DNA of 64,000 nucleotides. It comes from Mycobacterium sp. GA-0227b (GTDB lineage: Bacteria > Actinomycetota > Actinomycetes > Mycobacteriales > Mycobacteriaceae). Below the pieces are notes generated by a model that searched no databases, was not told where the DNA came from, and saw only the letters and a program-made list of their open reading frames with translations. Location: the NCBI RefSeq assembly GCF_001499855.1, contig NZ_LQIK01000008.1:1-64000 (forward strand). The letters run 5' to 3'. Of the stretch, positions 16,326 through 24,034 are shown piece by piece; the first letter of the stretch is position 1, and the number at the start of each line of letters is the position of its first letter. The position numbers and the translations under genes are program-made.

Positions 16326-17569
16326 GCGCCGAACGCAAGCGACACGTTGTCGCCGCCGAGGCCGAACGAGTTGCTGATCGCGTAGCGGTAGTCGCCGCTG
16401 CGGGCGTTGTCGGCGACGACATCAAGGTCGATCTCGGGGTCTGGTTCTTTCAGGTTGAGCGTGGGCGGGATGACCCCGTCGCGCAGCGCCTGGACCGTCA
16501 GCACCGCCTCGATGGCGCCGGCGGAACCCAGAGAGTGCCCCAGGGCCGCCTTCGGTGCATAGACCGCCGGGGCGTGGTCACCGAACGCGTTACGGATGGC
16601 GCGGGCTTCGGCCAGATCACCGAAAACGGTCCCGGTGGCGTGCGCGTTGATGTGGTCGATGTCCGTCGGTGTCAGTCCGGCCAACTCGATCGCCCGGGTG
16701 ATCGCGTCACCGGCCCGCAGGCCGTCGGGGTCGGGCTTGACGATGTCGTAGCCGTCGGAGGTGATGCTTGCGCCCATCAGCCGGGCCAGCGGTTGCGCCC
16801 CCCGCGCCTTGGCGTGCTGCTCGGTTTCGATGAGCATCAGCGCGCCGCCTTCGCCGAACACCATGCCGTCGCGGTGCTTGTCGAACGGGCGACAGGCGCC
16901 GGCCGGGTCGTCGTTACTGGTCGACAGCAGCTCTTGCATGCAGAACGCCGCGACCGGCACTGCCTCGATGTGGGTCTCGACGCCCCCGCAAATCACCATG
17001 TCGGCCTCACCGAGGACGAGCTGTCGCCACGCCAGGGCGATGGCCGCGGCACCCGAGGCGTCGGCCATCACCGGTGATATCACGCCCGCCTTCGCCTGTC
17101 GGTCCAATCCGACGGCGGCGGCCGCGCCGTTGGGCATGTACATCTGAATCGTCAGCGGAGAGACAGCGCGCAGGCCCTTCTGCCGCCACAGGTCGTGCTG
17201 GAGCGGAATCTCTTCCGTGCTGCCCAACGCCAGCCCGACCGACACCGACAACCGTCGGGTGTCGACCTCGGGCTCGCCCGCGGCCGCCCAGAGCCTGCGG
17301 CTCAGGACGGTGGACATCTTCTGCATGTACGACGTCCGGCGCCGCTCCACCCGCCCGAGCTGTTCGTCGAGATCCTCCAGAATGGCCCCGCCGATGCGCA
17401 CGGGCGAGTCGAACTCCTCGATGAACCACTTGTCGAGGGGCCGGATGCCGCTTCGGCCCTCCTGGAGTTGCTGCCAGGTGTCCTCGGCGTCGGCCGCCAG
17501 CGAGGTGGTCGAGACGACAGCGGTCACCACGACGTCGGGGAATGCGTCGCCAGTCTTGAGCGCGGCCAT
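16319..17569 (-). CDS. KasA/KasB-like beta-ketoacyl-ACP synthase lacking the catalytic cysteine
   Basis: This 416-residue protein matches KasA over its whole length ([63 protein letters not shown]). The nucleophile position, VSACSSG in KasA as I recall it, reads VMADASG here: Cys is replaced by Asp170, codon GAC at 17060-17062. The other catalytic residues remain: His310 in NAHATGT, Lys340 and His344 in [10 protein letters not shown]. It therefore cannot form the normal acyl-thioester and may be a decarboxylase or a structural partner. A GAGGAG ribosome site lies 8 bases before ATG 17569. The gene is convergent with the mycolate methyltransferases. Confidence 0.88.
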   Translation of the reverse strand: MAALKTGDAFPDVVVTAVVSTTSLAADAEDTWQQLQEGRSGIRPLDKWFIEEFDSPVRIGGAILEDLDEQLGRVERRRTSYMQKMSTVLSRRLWAAAGEPEVDTRRLSVSVGLALGSTEEIPLQHDLWRQKGLRAVSPLTIQMYMPNGAAAAVGLDRQAKAGVISPVMADASGAAAIALAWRQLVLGEADMVICGGVETHIEAVPVAAFCMQELLSTSNDDPAGACRPFDKHRDGMVFGEGGALMLIETEQHAKARGAQPLARLMGASITSDGYDIVKPDPDGLRAGDAITRAIELAGLTPTDIDHINAHATGTVFGDLAEARAIRNAFGDHAPAVYAPKAALGHSLGSAGAIEAVLTVQALRDGVIPPTLNLKEPDPEIDLDVVADNARSGDYRYAISNSFGLGGDNVSLAFGAY

Positions 17570-17610
17570 GCCGGATGCTCCTCTGTCCGTTCACACGCCA
17601 GCTGAATATG

Positions 17611-17634
17611 TTGAGGTATCACTGAATACCTTAA
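17611..17634. promoter_or_regulatory. Operator-like dyad between the ketosynthase-like and DUF2237 genes
   Basis: ttgaggtat-cactga-ataccttaa is a 9-bp inverted repeat with one mismatch. It lies centrally in the 90-bp divergent space and is AT-rich compared with its surroundings. It could control both genes. Confidence 0.5.
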
Positions 17635-17659
17635 GACCCCAGCGGAACTTGGACGACTT

Positions 17660-18046
17660 GTGGTTGAACTCAATGTGCTCGGCGAGCCGCTGCAGCCGTG
17701 CGGCACCGACCCGATGACCGGTTTCTACCGCGACGGCTGCTGCTCGACCGGTCCGGAGGACCTCGGCAGCCACACGATCTGCGCCGTGGTGACCGCCGAC
17801 TTCCTGCGCCATCAACGCTCGATCGGCAACGACCTGTCCACACCGCGTCCGGAGTACCGCTTTCCCGGTCTGCAACCGGGCGACCGCTGGTGCGTCACCG
17901 CGGTGAACTGGTTGAAGGCCCATCAGGACGGCTTCGCCGCGCCGGTGGTGCTGGCGTCGACGCACGAGCGCACGCTCGAGGTGGTCCCGCTGGAGGCGCT
18001 GCGGGAGTACGCGGTCGACGTGCCCGACGACCTCGGGTCGTTGTAG
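17660..18046 (+). CDS. DUF2237 family protein
   Basis: This 128-residue protein shows the DUF2237 pattern throughout: NVLGEPLQPCGTDPMTGFYRDGCCSTGPEDLGSHT at the start, GNDLSTPRPEYRFPGLQPGDRWCV in the middle and a VPLEALREYAVD end. Cys14, Cys27 and Cys28 are family-conserved. The fold and function are not established. The start is GTG 17660. It may form a unit with the following nitroreductase-like gene 46 bp downstream. Confidence 0.85.
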   Translation: MVELNVLGEPLQPCGTDPMTGFYRDGCCSTGPEDLGSHTICAVVTADFLRHQRSIGNDLSTPRPEYRFPGLQPGDRWCVTAVNWLKAHQDGFAAPVVLASTHERTLEVVPLEALREYAVDVPDDLGSL

Positions 18047-18092
18047 CGCCGTTCCGGCGGCGGCCGCACGCGACCCGGAATACCGTGAGCGG

Positions 18093-18575
18093 ATGGCAGA
18101 ACAATCGCAGGCGGTGACGATCTCGCATCCGCCTGCCGCGGTGCTGCGGGCTGTCAATCCGGTGATCGGCCGGTTGTTGCGCAGTCCGCTGGCGGGGTCG
18201 TTACGCAAGCAGATGATGGTCGTCAACGTCACCGGGCGGAAGTCGGGTCGAAGGTACTCGATTCCGGTGAGCGCGCACCGGATCGACGGCGACCTTTACG
18301 CATTGACCAGCGCGCCGTGGAAGAACAACTTCCACGACGGGGCGATCGCCGATGTGCTGGTCGATGGCCGGATGACGACGATGCGCGGTGAGCTGATCAC
18401 GGATCCTGGCGCCGTCGCCGACCTCTCGCACCGGTGCGCGCAGTCCTACGGCGCAAAGCGGGCGCAGACCATGATGGGGTTGAAGTTCCGCGACAACGGG
18501 ATTCCGACCGTGGAGGAGTTCACCGAACTGGTGCGCCGGGAGCGCTACGTCGCGGTGCGGTTCGTGCCGGCCTGA
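18093..18575 (+). CDS. Deazaflavin (F420)-dependent nitroreductase-family protein
   Basis: This 160-residue protein has the split-barrel pattern VVNVTGRKSGRRYSIPVSAHRIDGDLYALTSAPWKNNF of the Ddn / DUF385 family, small F420- or flavin-binding oxidoreductases abundant in mycobacteria. No membrane segment is present. The natural substrate is unknown. The start is ATG 18093, 46 bp after the DUF2237 gene on the same strand. Confidence 0.8.
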   Translation: MAEQSQAVTISHPPAAVLRAVNPVIGRLLRSPLAGSLRKQMMVVNVTGRKSGRRYSIPVSAHRIDGDLYALTSAPWKNNFHDGAIADVLVDGRMTTMRGELITDPGAVADLSHRCAQSYGAKRAQTMMGLKFRDNGIPTVEEFTELVRRERYVAVRFVPA

Positions 18576-18635
18576 CGTCCTGGCGTCCCGGCGTCCTGGC
18601 GTGCTGGCCTTAGGGCGTCCTGGCGTCCTAGCGTC
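18576..18635. repeat. Degenerate tandem repeat of ggcgtcctg
   Basis: Immediately after the nitroreductase stop, six imperfect copies of a 9-10-base unit (gcgtcctg, gcgtcccg, gcgtcctg, gcgtgctg, gcgtcctg, gcgtccta) follow each other. I see no coding potential in this stretch. Confidence 0.7.
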
Positions 18636-18691
18636 GAAATTGCACTGAGGGTCGTGAATAGCGGCGCGCAACAGCCCTACGCGCAATTTCG
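18635..18691. repeat. Intergenic palindrome between convergent genes
   Basis: Arms cgaaattgc and gcaatttcg are perfectly complementary and flank an imperfect inner pairing (agggtcgt/acagccct). It sits between convergent genes, a position suiting a bidirectional transcription end. The remaining stretch to 18790 holds nothing recognisable. Confidence 0.6.
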
Positions 18692-18790
18692 AGCCTAGGA
18701 GGCGGCAGGCGGGCGTCGGCTATCCAGTGCTTAACCACCAAATGGGTTGCGGCGCAAGGGTGATGCCGATTGTCGGGATGCCTCCCGCGG

Positions 18791-19645
18791 CTACGGCTGG
18801 TCGAGCAGACGCTGCGGGTGCAAGCCGTCGACGGCGCCGACGAACGGCGGATGGATGCTGTAGCCGATCATGCGGCGAATGTCGGCGGAGACCGTACGGG
18901 CGATGTCGCGAGGGACTGAAAGGGTGAAGGCCTCCATCGGTCGCAGCCATGGCTGGCAGTACTGGGCGGTGACGGCAAGCCGCGCTTGGGCGGTGGTGTT
19001 GGCGCCGCCGCCATGCCAGAGGGTGCCGACGAAGAGGACGCAGGAGCCGGCCGGCATGACGACGGGGAGCGCGGGGTCGTCTGGCCCGGGCCGACGCTTG
19101 CCCCAGCGGTTGCTGCCCGGGTAGAGCACCGTGGCGCCGTTGTCGGCGGTGAAGTCGTCGATCGCCCAGATCGTGGCGGCGGCCAAGGGCGGTCGCGGTC
19201 GCGGGATCGGGTAGAACCCGTCGTCGTGGTGAGCGAGCTGGGCCGACTCTCCGGGTTGAATGTTGATGGCCTGCAGTGCCGACAGCAGATAGTTGGCCAT
19301 CAGGAGCCGGTCGAGGACCGCCAGCACCCGCGGATGATCGACCAGCCGGTCGCATGCCCGCGTCCTGCTCAGCACGCTGTAGACGCGTTGGGTGCGCCGT
19401 CCCTCGAACGAATTGCGGCCGGGATGTGCGAGGTACGGTCCGACGGCGTCGCGGATCTGCTGACACTCGTCGGCGCTGAGCAGGTTCTTCCAGATGACGT
19501 AGCCGTCGTTGTCGAGGGCCGCCATGTCGGCGTCGACGATCGCGGGGTCGACCGAGGCGCCGCTGCTGGGCGTCCACTTGTATCGGTGCGCCAAGTCGCC
19601 CCGGAGGTCCTCGAGCGTGGTGTCGGGCTCGTCGTCGATGCTCAT
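18791..19645 (-). CDS. Phytanoyl-CoA dioxygenase (PhyH) family protein
   Basis: This 284-residue protein is predicted to be an Fe(II)/2-oxoglutarate oxygenase. The metal-binding HxD is AHHDDGFY, the distal His is in GTLWHGGGAN, and the double-stranded beta-helix core lies between them. ALDNDGYVIWKNLLSADECQQIRDAV is the usual family N-terminus. The start is ATG 19645 with GGAAGAGGGG just upstream. Substrates in this family range from acyl-CoAs to secondary metabolites, and the neighbours give no clue. The 303-bp upstream space to 19948 has no gene I can support; its right end holds the merR promoter. Confidence 0.82.
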   Translation of the reverse strand: MSIDDEPDTTLEDLRGDLAHRYKWTPSSGASVDPAIVDADMAALDNDGYVIWKNLLSADECQQIRDAVGPYLAHPGRNSFEGRRTQRVYSVLSRTRACDRLVDHPRVLAVLDRLLMANYLLSALQAINIQPGESAQLAHHDDGFYPIPRPRPPLAAATIWAIDDFTADNGATVLYPGSNRWGKRRPGPDDPALPVVMPAGSCVLFVGTLWHGGGANTTAQARLAVTAQYCQPWLRPMEAFTLSVPRDIARTVSADIRRMIGYSIHPPFVGAVDGLHPQRLLDQP

Positions 19646-19910
19646 CAGCCCCTCTTCCTGGCCGGCACACGTTCGACCGGCCTATACGGAACAGTGGACC
19701 TCGGTTGGCCGCTGGTCAAGCGTCCACCGTCTGGTGCGGTTAGGGCATCCGGGATGCCGCAATCGGCTGACTGTGTTGGCGTTGGCTGATCGGAGTGTGG
19801 GGTTCGGGGCGCAGTCGAGATCGACGGTCGGCTGTCGGATTTGCGGGACGGCGTCGCCAGGCGTTTGGTGTGTTCTCTCATGTCGTAAATTGCCTGGTGT
19901 GAGCTGAGGG

Positions 19911-19941
19911 TTGCATTCCGTACCTGGGTACGGATTTATCG
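19911..19941 (+). promoter_or_regulatory. MerR-type promoter and operator with 19-bp spacer
   Basis: A -35 hexamer ttgcat (19911-19916) and a -10 ttatcg (19936-19941) are separated by 19 bp. The spacer is filled by the dyad tccgtacc-tg-ggtacgga (19917-19934). Overlong spacers carrying ccgtac...gtacgg dyads are the signature of MerR-activated promoters such as the mercury operon. The predicted transcription start falls at or next to ATG 19949, so the message is probably leaderless. Confidence 0.8.
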
Positions 19942-19948
19942 TCGGTGT

Positions 19949-20296
19949 ATGGCAATCGGTGAGACATCGGGCTGGGTCCCTGAGTCGTGCTCGTTACCGA
20001 CGCTTGAGCGGCCGCTGCGGGTCGCGGAGTTCGACCGATTGTTCGGCGAATCGGTGCTGCAATCGACGCGGGTGAGTAGCACTCGGTTGGATCTAGTACT
20101 GGCCGCTGAATGTGAGCCCACAGCGCGTGATCTGGCCGCCAGAGAGCTCGGCTGCTGTTCCTTCTTCGGCTTCGAGTTCGACTGGACTGGTTCGGATCTG
20201 GTGATGCACATCGGAGTTCCGGACTCGCGGACCGAGGTGTTGGATGCACTGGAGGTGCGGATATGCGCCGTTACCGGGAGCGGTGAGTTGCGGTGA
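19949..20296 (+). CDS. Small CC-motif protein in a MerR operon
   Basis: This 115-residue soluble protein contains ARELGCCSFFGFEF near residue 68 and an acidic N-terminal half. It is the first gene behind the MerR promoter and shares a GTGA overlap with merR, so the two are co-transcribed. The vicinal Cys pair and context suggest a metal or thiol-stress role; no enzyme family is recognised. Similar proteins preceding merR genes occur in other actinobacteria as far as I recall. Confidence 0.7.
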   Translation: MAIGETSGWVPESCSLPTLERPLRVAEFDRLFGESVLQSTRVSSTRLDLVLAAECEPTARDLAARELGCCSFFGFEFDWTGSDLVMHIGVPDSRTEVLDALEVRICAVTGSGELR

Positions 20297-20754
20297 GCGA
20301 GGCGGGGTTGCGCAGTGGCCAAGTTGCTGCGGCCGCTGGGGTAAATGTCGAGACGCTGCGCTATTACGAGCGGCGCGGCCTGCTTCATGAGCCGCAGCGG
20401 AAATTGGGCGGGCACCGGTTATATCCGCCCGAAACGGTGACGACGACGAGGGTGATCAAAGCCGCACAGCGTCTGGGCTTCACCCTGGAAGAGGTCGGTG
20501 ACCTGTTGGACGCGAGCCGGCTCGCTGGCCGCTCGGACATTGGGTTGAACGCCCGCGCTGGGATCAAGTTGGCCGAGGTCGACCAAAAGCTGGCCGAGCT
20601 GAACGCGGTGCGCGACACGCTGCGCGCGGCACTCGCTGCAGGGTGCGATGACCTTCTGGCTTGCGTCGAGAGCCCCTGTTGCCCTTTACCTTTCACCACA
20701 GACGATGATCAAGCCGAGGCGAGCGGGGATGTTGCGAACAGTGGGCACGTTTGA
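20293..20754 (+). CDS. MerR family metal/thiol-responsive regulator
   Basis: This 153-residue protein has the MerR DNA-binding domain ([25 protein letters not shown], residues 7-31), a dimerisation helix ([26 protein letters not shown]) and a Cys-rich end, [17 protein letters not shown]. Cys spacing of this type binds Hg(II) or similar soft metals in MerR, but no mercury reductase or lyase is in the window. The last 10 or so residues are encoded by DNA that in another frame is the YnfA remnant, so the extreme C-terminus may be a deletion-made tail. The start is GTG 20293. Confidence 0.87.
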   Translation: MSEAGLRSGQVAAAAGVNVETLRYYERRGLLHEPQRKLGGHRLYPPETVTTTRVIKAAQRLGFTLEEVGDLLDASRLAGRSDIGLNARAGIKLAEVDQKLAELNAVRDTLRAALAAGCDDLLACVESPCCPLPFTTDDDQAEASGDVANSGHV

Positions 20755-20927
20755 GCCTGATGCACATTTCGGCAGTGTCTTGGCCGCCTATGGTGGCGTG
20801 TTCATCGCCGGCTCGCTGGCATGGGGATGGCCCTGGATGGATTTGGGCCCGATCGTGAGATGTCGTCGGCGCCTTGGTGTGCCTGGCCGGTGTGGCGGTG
20901 ATCATGAGTGCACCACGTGGGCACTGA
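20732..20927 (+). pseudogene. YnfA/UPF0060 family membrane protein remnant
   Basis: One frame reads [28 protein letters not shown], a second continues [10 protein letters not shown], and then [22 protein letters not shown] ends at TGA 20927. Together they give the C-terminal half of a YnfA-type four-helix membrane protein. At least two single-base frameshifts break it, and the first 50 or so residues are absent. The 5' boundary overlaps the end of merR, which suggests a deletion that fused merR to this gene. Confidence 0.75.
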
Positions 20928-20946
20928 CTGGCTGGAAAGGCGCAGC

Positions 20947-21312
20947 GTGATCGAGTTCCTGCCCCAGCCTACGGGGGATGTTGTTGGTATAAGGGTTGGC
21001 GGAAAGTTGAGCCGACTCGACTACCGTGACGTGCTCGCACCGCGCATCGAGTCCTTGCTGGCGCGCTTCGACACGCTGAGAGTGCTGGTCTTCATGGACG
21101 AGTCCTTTGAGGGCTGGAGCGTCGCTGCGGCATGGGGCAACACGATTTTCGATCTCAAGCATCGCCAAGACTTCGACAAGATCGCGATAGTGGGCGCGCC
21201 GAGATGGGAGGCATGGTGCGTGAAAATTCCTGCGACGTTGCTGATGAAGGGCGACCTGCGAACCTTCCGTCGCGATCAACTCGACGATGCATGGGAATGG
21301 CTGCGTGCATGA
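20947..21312 (+). CDS. SpoIIAA-like (STAS-type) protein
   Basis: From GTG 20947, with AAAGG upstream, the protein is 121 residues. It reads [37 protein letters not shown] then [14 protein letters not shown], the SpoIIAA-like fold with alternating strands and amphipathic helices. [13 protein letters not shown] follows. Members are soluble or membrane-edge proteins of unknown function, often near stress genes. A longer start at 20908 would run back into the YnfA remnant and was rejected. Confidence 0.78.
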   Translation: MIEFLPQPTGDVVGIRVGGKLSRLDYRDVLAPRIESLLARFDTLRVLVFMDESFEGWSVAAAWGNTIFDLKHRQDFDKIAIVGAPRWEAWCVKIPATLLMKGDLRTFRRDQLDDAWEWLRA

Positions 21313-21458
21313 GCGCAACGGGGCTACTGGCTACGTCACTGCGAGCAGCGCTTTGCCCGGCAGTACCGCATGACGTCGTCGTTCGGCCCTATGGTGGCCT
21401 GCCGCCGAATGCCGGGCTCGGTGGCGGCATCGCAGAATTCCGGCCGTCCAATGAATGA
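21309..21458 (+). CDS. Possible small ORF (49 aa) coupled to the SpoIIAA-like gene
   Basis: ATG 21309 overlaps the preceding stop (ATGA). The frame reads [19 protein letters not shown] through VVRPYGGLPPNAGLG to a TGA. The overlap is the best argument for it; I recognise no family, and it could be chance. The rest of the space to 21596 shows nothing else. Confidence 0.25.
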   Translation: MSATGLLATSLRAALCPAVPHDVVVRPYGGLPPNAGLGGGIAEFRPSNE

Positions 21459-21596
21459 CACCGATGCAGGGCGGGTACGCAAATGATCAGCGCGTTTGGG
21501 CTTGAGCAGGAATCGCCCCAGAGGCTGAATCGTATAGAGACGATATGTTGCCCGACTCCGGCGCTCTGAACAGTTCACCCCGATCGAGGAAGGATC

Positions 21597-21890
21597 ATGG
21601 CTTTTCGATTGAACCCGGGTCGAGTCGTTCCCGCAGTCTTGTTCGTCGGTGTGCTCGCCGGTGCCCCCGCTGCCGTGGCGGGGCAACAGGGCCTCGCGAC
21701 CATGCAGCCTGCCGCACAAAGTGATTGCCCGAACGCGCCGACACACGGTATCTGGTCCACCAACTGTCTGCCGAGTGTCGATGTCCCGCCCGAGCACGTC
21801 GACCTCCGTGGACCGAACCAGCTGCCGACGCTGGATGGAATTCCGTGTTCGCCCGGCGAGTGCATCGGCCGCGCTCAGACTCTGCCCTGA
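21597..21890 (+). CDS. Secreted small Cys-containing protein
   Basis: This 97-residue protein has a Sec signal peptide (MAFRLNPGRVVPAVLFVGVLAGAPAAVAG, cleavage after AVA). Its Pro-rich mature part has four Cys (SDCPN, TNCLP, IPCSPGEC). GAGGAAGG lies just upstream of ATG 21597. It is probably exported and disulphide bonded. Small secreted proteins of this style are common and uncharacterised in mycobacteria. Confidence 0.65.
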   Translation: MAFRLNPGRVVPAVLFVGVLAGAPAAVAGQQGLATMQPAAQSDCPNAPTHGIWSTNCLPSVDVPPEHVDLRGPNQLPTLDGIPCSPGECIGRAQTLP

Positions 21891-21987
21891 CAGCGCGAGG
21901 ATGCGTCACGCTGGCGAGCGGACGTCACCTGCTGGCATCTTGGCGACGCCACCGTGGAGATCCTCAACCTGCTCGCTGACCACTGCT

Positions 21988-22031
21988 GACTCGCCTTGGC
22001 GAGCCGACGACTCTCGACTCGCCGTGGCGAG
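21988..22031. repeat. Two adjacent short palindromes
   Basis: ctcgcc-tt-ggcgag (21990-22003) and ctcgcc-gt-ggcgag (22018-22031) are perfect 6-bp stems with 2-base loops, both preceded by ga. They lie in the 313-bp gene-free space between the secreted protein and the tRNA fragment. Confidence 0.6.
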
Positions 22032-22140
22032 CAACGCCCGACCCACCCAGACCGGCCGCGACGCCGTCGATCCTTCCTGCGGGCTTTCCCCGGACCCCAC
22101 CAGGGACTACCAACCCCGAAACGTCCCCACCGGCCGCCCA

Positions 22141-22174
22141 AAGAAAAAGCCCGAACCCTAAAACGTGGGTTCGG
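22141..22174 (-). terminator. Rho-independent terminator for leftward transcription of tRNA-Tyr
   Basis: On the minus strand CCGAACCC pairs with GGGTTCGG across an 8-base loop and is followed by GCTTTTTCTT. It lies about 30 bases past the original 3' end of the tRNA gene. The integration moved this terminator away from the intact tRNA copy. Confidence 0.8.
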
Positions 22175-22203
22175 ACTATTCCGATGTCGTGAGACATCAC
22201 AGA

Positions 22204-22259
22204 GTGGCAGGTGCAGGATTCGAACCTGCGTAGGCGTAAGCCGACGGATTTACAGTCCG
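22204..22259. repeat. Left attachment site: 56-bp copy of the tRNA-Tyr 3' part
   Basis: This stretch is identical to 30828-30883 and covers the 3' portion of the tRNA-Tyr gene from the anticodon arm to the end. The sequence diverges on both sides. It is the displaced chromosomal 3' end left by site-specific integration. Confidence 0.93.
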
Positions 22260-22353
22260 AGAAACCCTGTTTCACCGCGTACGGGCGTGACCGCGATCCT
22301 GCCGTGAACTGCGCAAAGTGTTCCGCTGTGTGTCGTCGTGTGCCAGCGTGACC

Positions 22354-22370
22354 CGCGCGAGTTGTGACAA
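22354..22370 (+). promoter_or_regulatory. Left integrase arm-type repeat
   Basis: cgcgcgagttgtgacaa occurs here and again at 30741-30757 in the same orientation, each inside the element within 100 bp of an att core. A related gtgacaa follows each copy. This fits integrase arm-binding sites. Confidence 0.65.
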
Positions 22371-22404
22371 CCGCGTGACAATTCGAGACACCGCCCACTG
22401 AGAG

Positions 22405-23202
22405 CTAGCGGTTCGAGATCCGAGCCCGCGCCGGGGCCGTCGAAAACGCTGCAGTGGGTGTTGAGCGGCGGCCCGTACACCGTGGTGTCACATATCCGGC
22501 AGATCCAGGAGGTGTGCCCGCCGCCGTGCCCCTGGCACACTGCGTGACCGACGAGGACCCGGCCGGCGGCCAGCAAGCCCGGGCCGATGGTGTAGCGAGC
22601 GGATTCTTCGGCGGCGATATAGGCCACGTGTTGCGGTTGGCCGTGCCACGCGCCGTCGAGGAGGCCGAGAGTGGCTTGGGCGGCGAACCAGCGCGCGGCA
22701 CTGGACTTCCCGGCGCCCGGCCGGCCGGCGAACAGGCGAGGGTTCCGAGTTGGATGCGGCCGCGCCCGTTATAGGTCCAGGCCCACACGGGTACGGCTGT
22801 GTTGATCTGGTCGCCGCGCGTCCACCGGATCTCGCGGCCGGTGGCGGGCGGTGCGGCGGGGCCCAGCAGGGTTTCGGCGGCGACTTCGCAAACTTGACCG
22901 TTGGATTTCGGTTCGGGGATTCGGCGGGGCCCAACCTTCGCGGCGCTCCCCCGCCGCGCGGAGGCGAGTGTGGCGCGGATTTCGGTGTCGGGCAGGCCAG
23001 CTGAGCGGGCGGCGTTGGTGAGAGCGGCCTCGACTTGCTGGGCGTCGAGTGCGCCGGCGTCGACGAAGCTCGACAGGTTGAACGCGGCGCGGTTCAGCGT
23101 GTGGTTGCGGGTGCCTTCGGGCGCGGTTTGGACCGCGGTGATTTCGTCGCGGAGGGCCTTTTCGGCGTAGGCGGGGTTGTGGCCGCCGGCGCCGACATGC
23201 AT
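22405..23202 (-). pseudogene. Phage replication AAA ATPase / primase-associated protein, N-proximal part, inverted and frameshifted
   Basis: Reading leftward from 23202, NPAYAEKALRDEI and APEGTRNHTLNRAAFNLSS match the helical region that follows prim-pol domains in phage replicases. WTYNGRGRIQLGTLA comes next. A missing base near 22735 then shifts frame to LFAGRPGAGKSSAARWFA, a Walker A motif, followed by VAYIAAEESARYTIG. The homology stops near 22560, where a short Cys/His phage-protein-like stretch (GHAVCQGHGGGHTSWICRICD) is fused on. The Walker B half lies on the opposite strand at 23201-23881. Confidence 0.75.
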
Positions 23203-23881
23203 CGTGATCGTCGACCCGCTTATGTCCACCATCACCGCCACTGCCGACATCAACAAGAACAACGAGGTCCGCGCCCAGGTGCAGCCCTGGGCGCGCATCG
23301 CCGACAACATCGGCGGCATCGTCATCGGCGTAGCGCACCTACGCAAGAACAGCGCAGGCGACGTCGTCGCCGCCGTCACCGGATCCTCCGCGCTCGGCGA
23401 GCTCGCCCGCGCCGTCTTCGGCTTCGCCAAAAACAACGAGAACGACACCCGCGTCATGAGCCAACACAAGAACTCCACCGGCTACGAAGACCTCTCGCTG
23501 ACCTACCAGATCGAGTCCACCACGGTGCGCGTCGCCACCGGCGAGATCGCCGAAGTCGGCACCTTCAACATCCTCTGCGACTCCGAGATCACCGTCGAAG
23601 ACATCGTGTCCGACCCCACATCGGCCAACGGCGCCAACCTCGAATGCCAACGCTGGCTCGAGGACTACCTCGCCGAACAAGGAGCCTGCGCGTCGCGCGA
23701 CGTGAAGGCCGAAGCGCACAAATCGATCGGCGTCTCCGCATCCTCTGTCGACCGCGCAGCAAAGAAATTGAAGGTGGTTATCGAGTCCCATGGGTTCCCT
23801 CGGCGCACCTACTGGCGGCTGCCTGACACAGTCACGTCAGCCGATCCGACACAGCCACGTCACCAGTCACCTCATGAATAG
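23201..23881 (+). pseudogene. Phage replication AAA ATPase, C-terminal half (5' truncated)
   Basis: The frame begins abruptly with IVIVDPLMSTITA, a Walker B strand. It continues with NNEVRAQVQPWARIADNIGGIVIGVAHLRKN and TGSSALGELARAVFGFAKN, typical of RepA/RecA-like hexameric helicases of phages and plasmids, then a winged-helix-like end (SASSVDRAAKKLKVV). No Walker A or start codon belongs to it on this strand; those are on the opposite strand directly to the left. The two halves meet at about 23200, which indicates an inversion breakpoint. Confidence 0.75.
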
Positions 23882-24002
23882 GGCTGACGTGACTGACGTG
23901 ACTGTGACGCAACTGTTCTCAGCTGCGTCAACATCAGACCAAAGCCCTCCAGTCACGTCAGTCACGTCACCCAAATGTGTACGCGCGCGACTGGACGTGA
24001 CT
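23830..24002. repeat. TGACGTGACTG repeat array with a 20-bp perfect inverted repeat
   Basis: The motif tgacgtgact or its complement recurs at 23830, 23885, 23895, 23951, 23961 and about 23994. The copies at 23885-23904 and 23950-23969 form a perfect 20-bp inverted repeat with a 45-bp loop. It begins inside the 3' end of the ATPase remnant and extends past it. Iteron-like arrays next to a replicase can be origins; in related coding sequences similar DNA encodes low-complexity VTDVT tails, so the origin reading is tentative. Confidence 0.6.
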
Positions 24003-24034
24003 GGACAGCAAAACCCACACCCGAAAGGCGAACG

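Noticed and set aside
18576..18635. ggcgtcctg tandem repeats as a regulatory or CRISPR-like array
   Set aside because: Units are 9-10 bp, degenerate and contiguous; simple slippage repeats explain them.
20648..20950. 100-codon frame covering the end of merR and the YnfA remnant
   Set aside because: Only its middle third resembles YnfA; it changes frame twice relative to the family and overlaps merR, so it was described as a pseudogene.
23830..24002. Possible CRISPR array at the TGACGTGACTG repeats
   Set aside because: Repeats are about 10 bp, mixed in orientation and irregularly spaced, with no spacer pattern and no cas genes.
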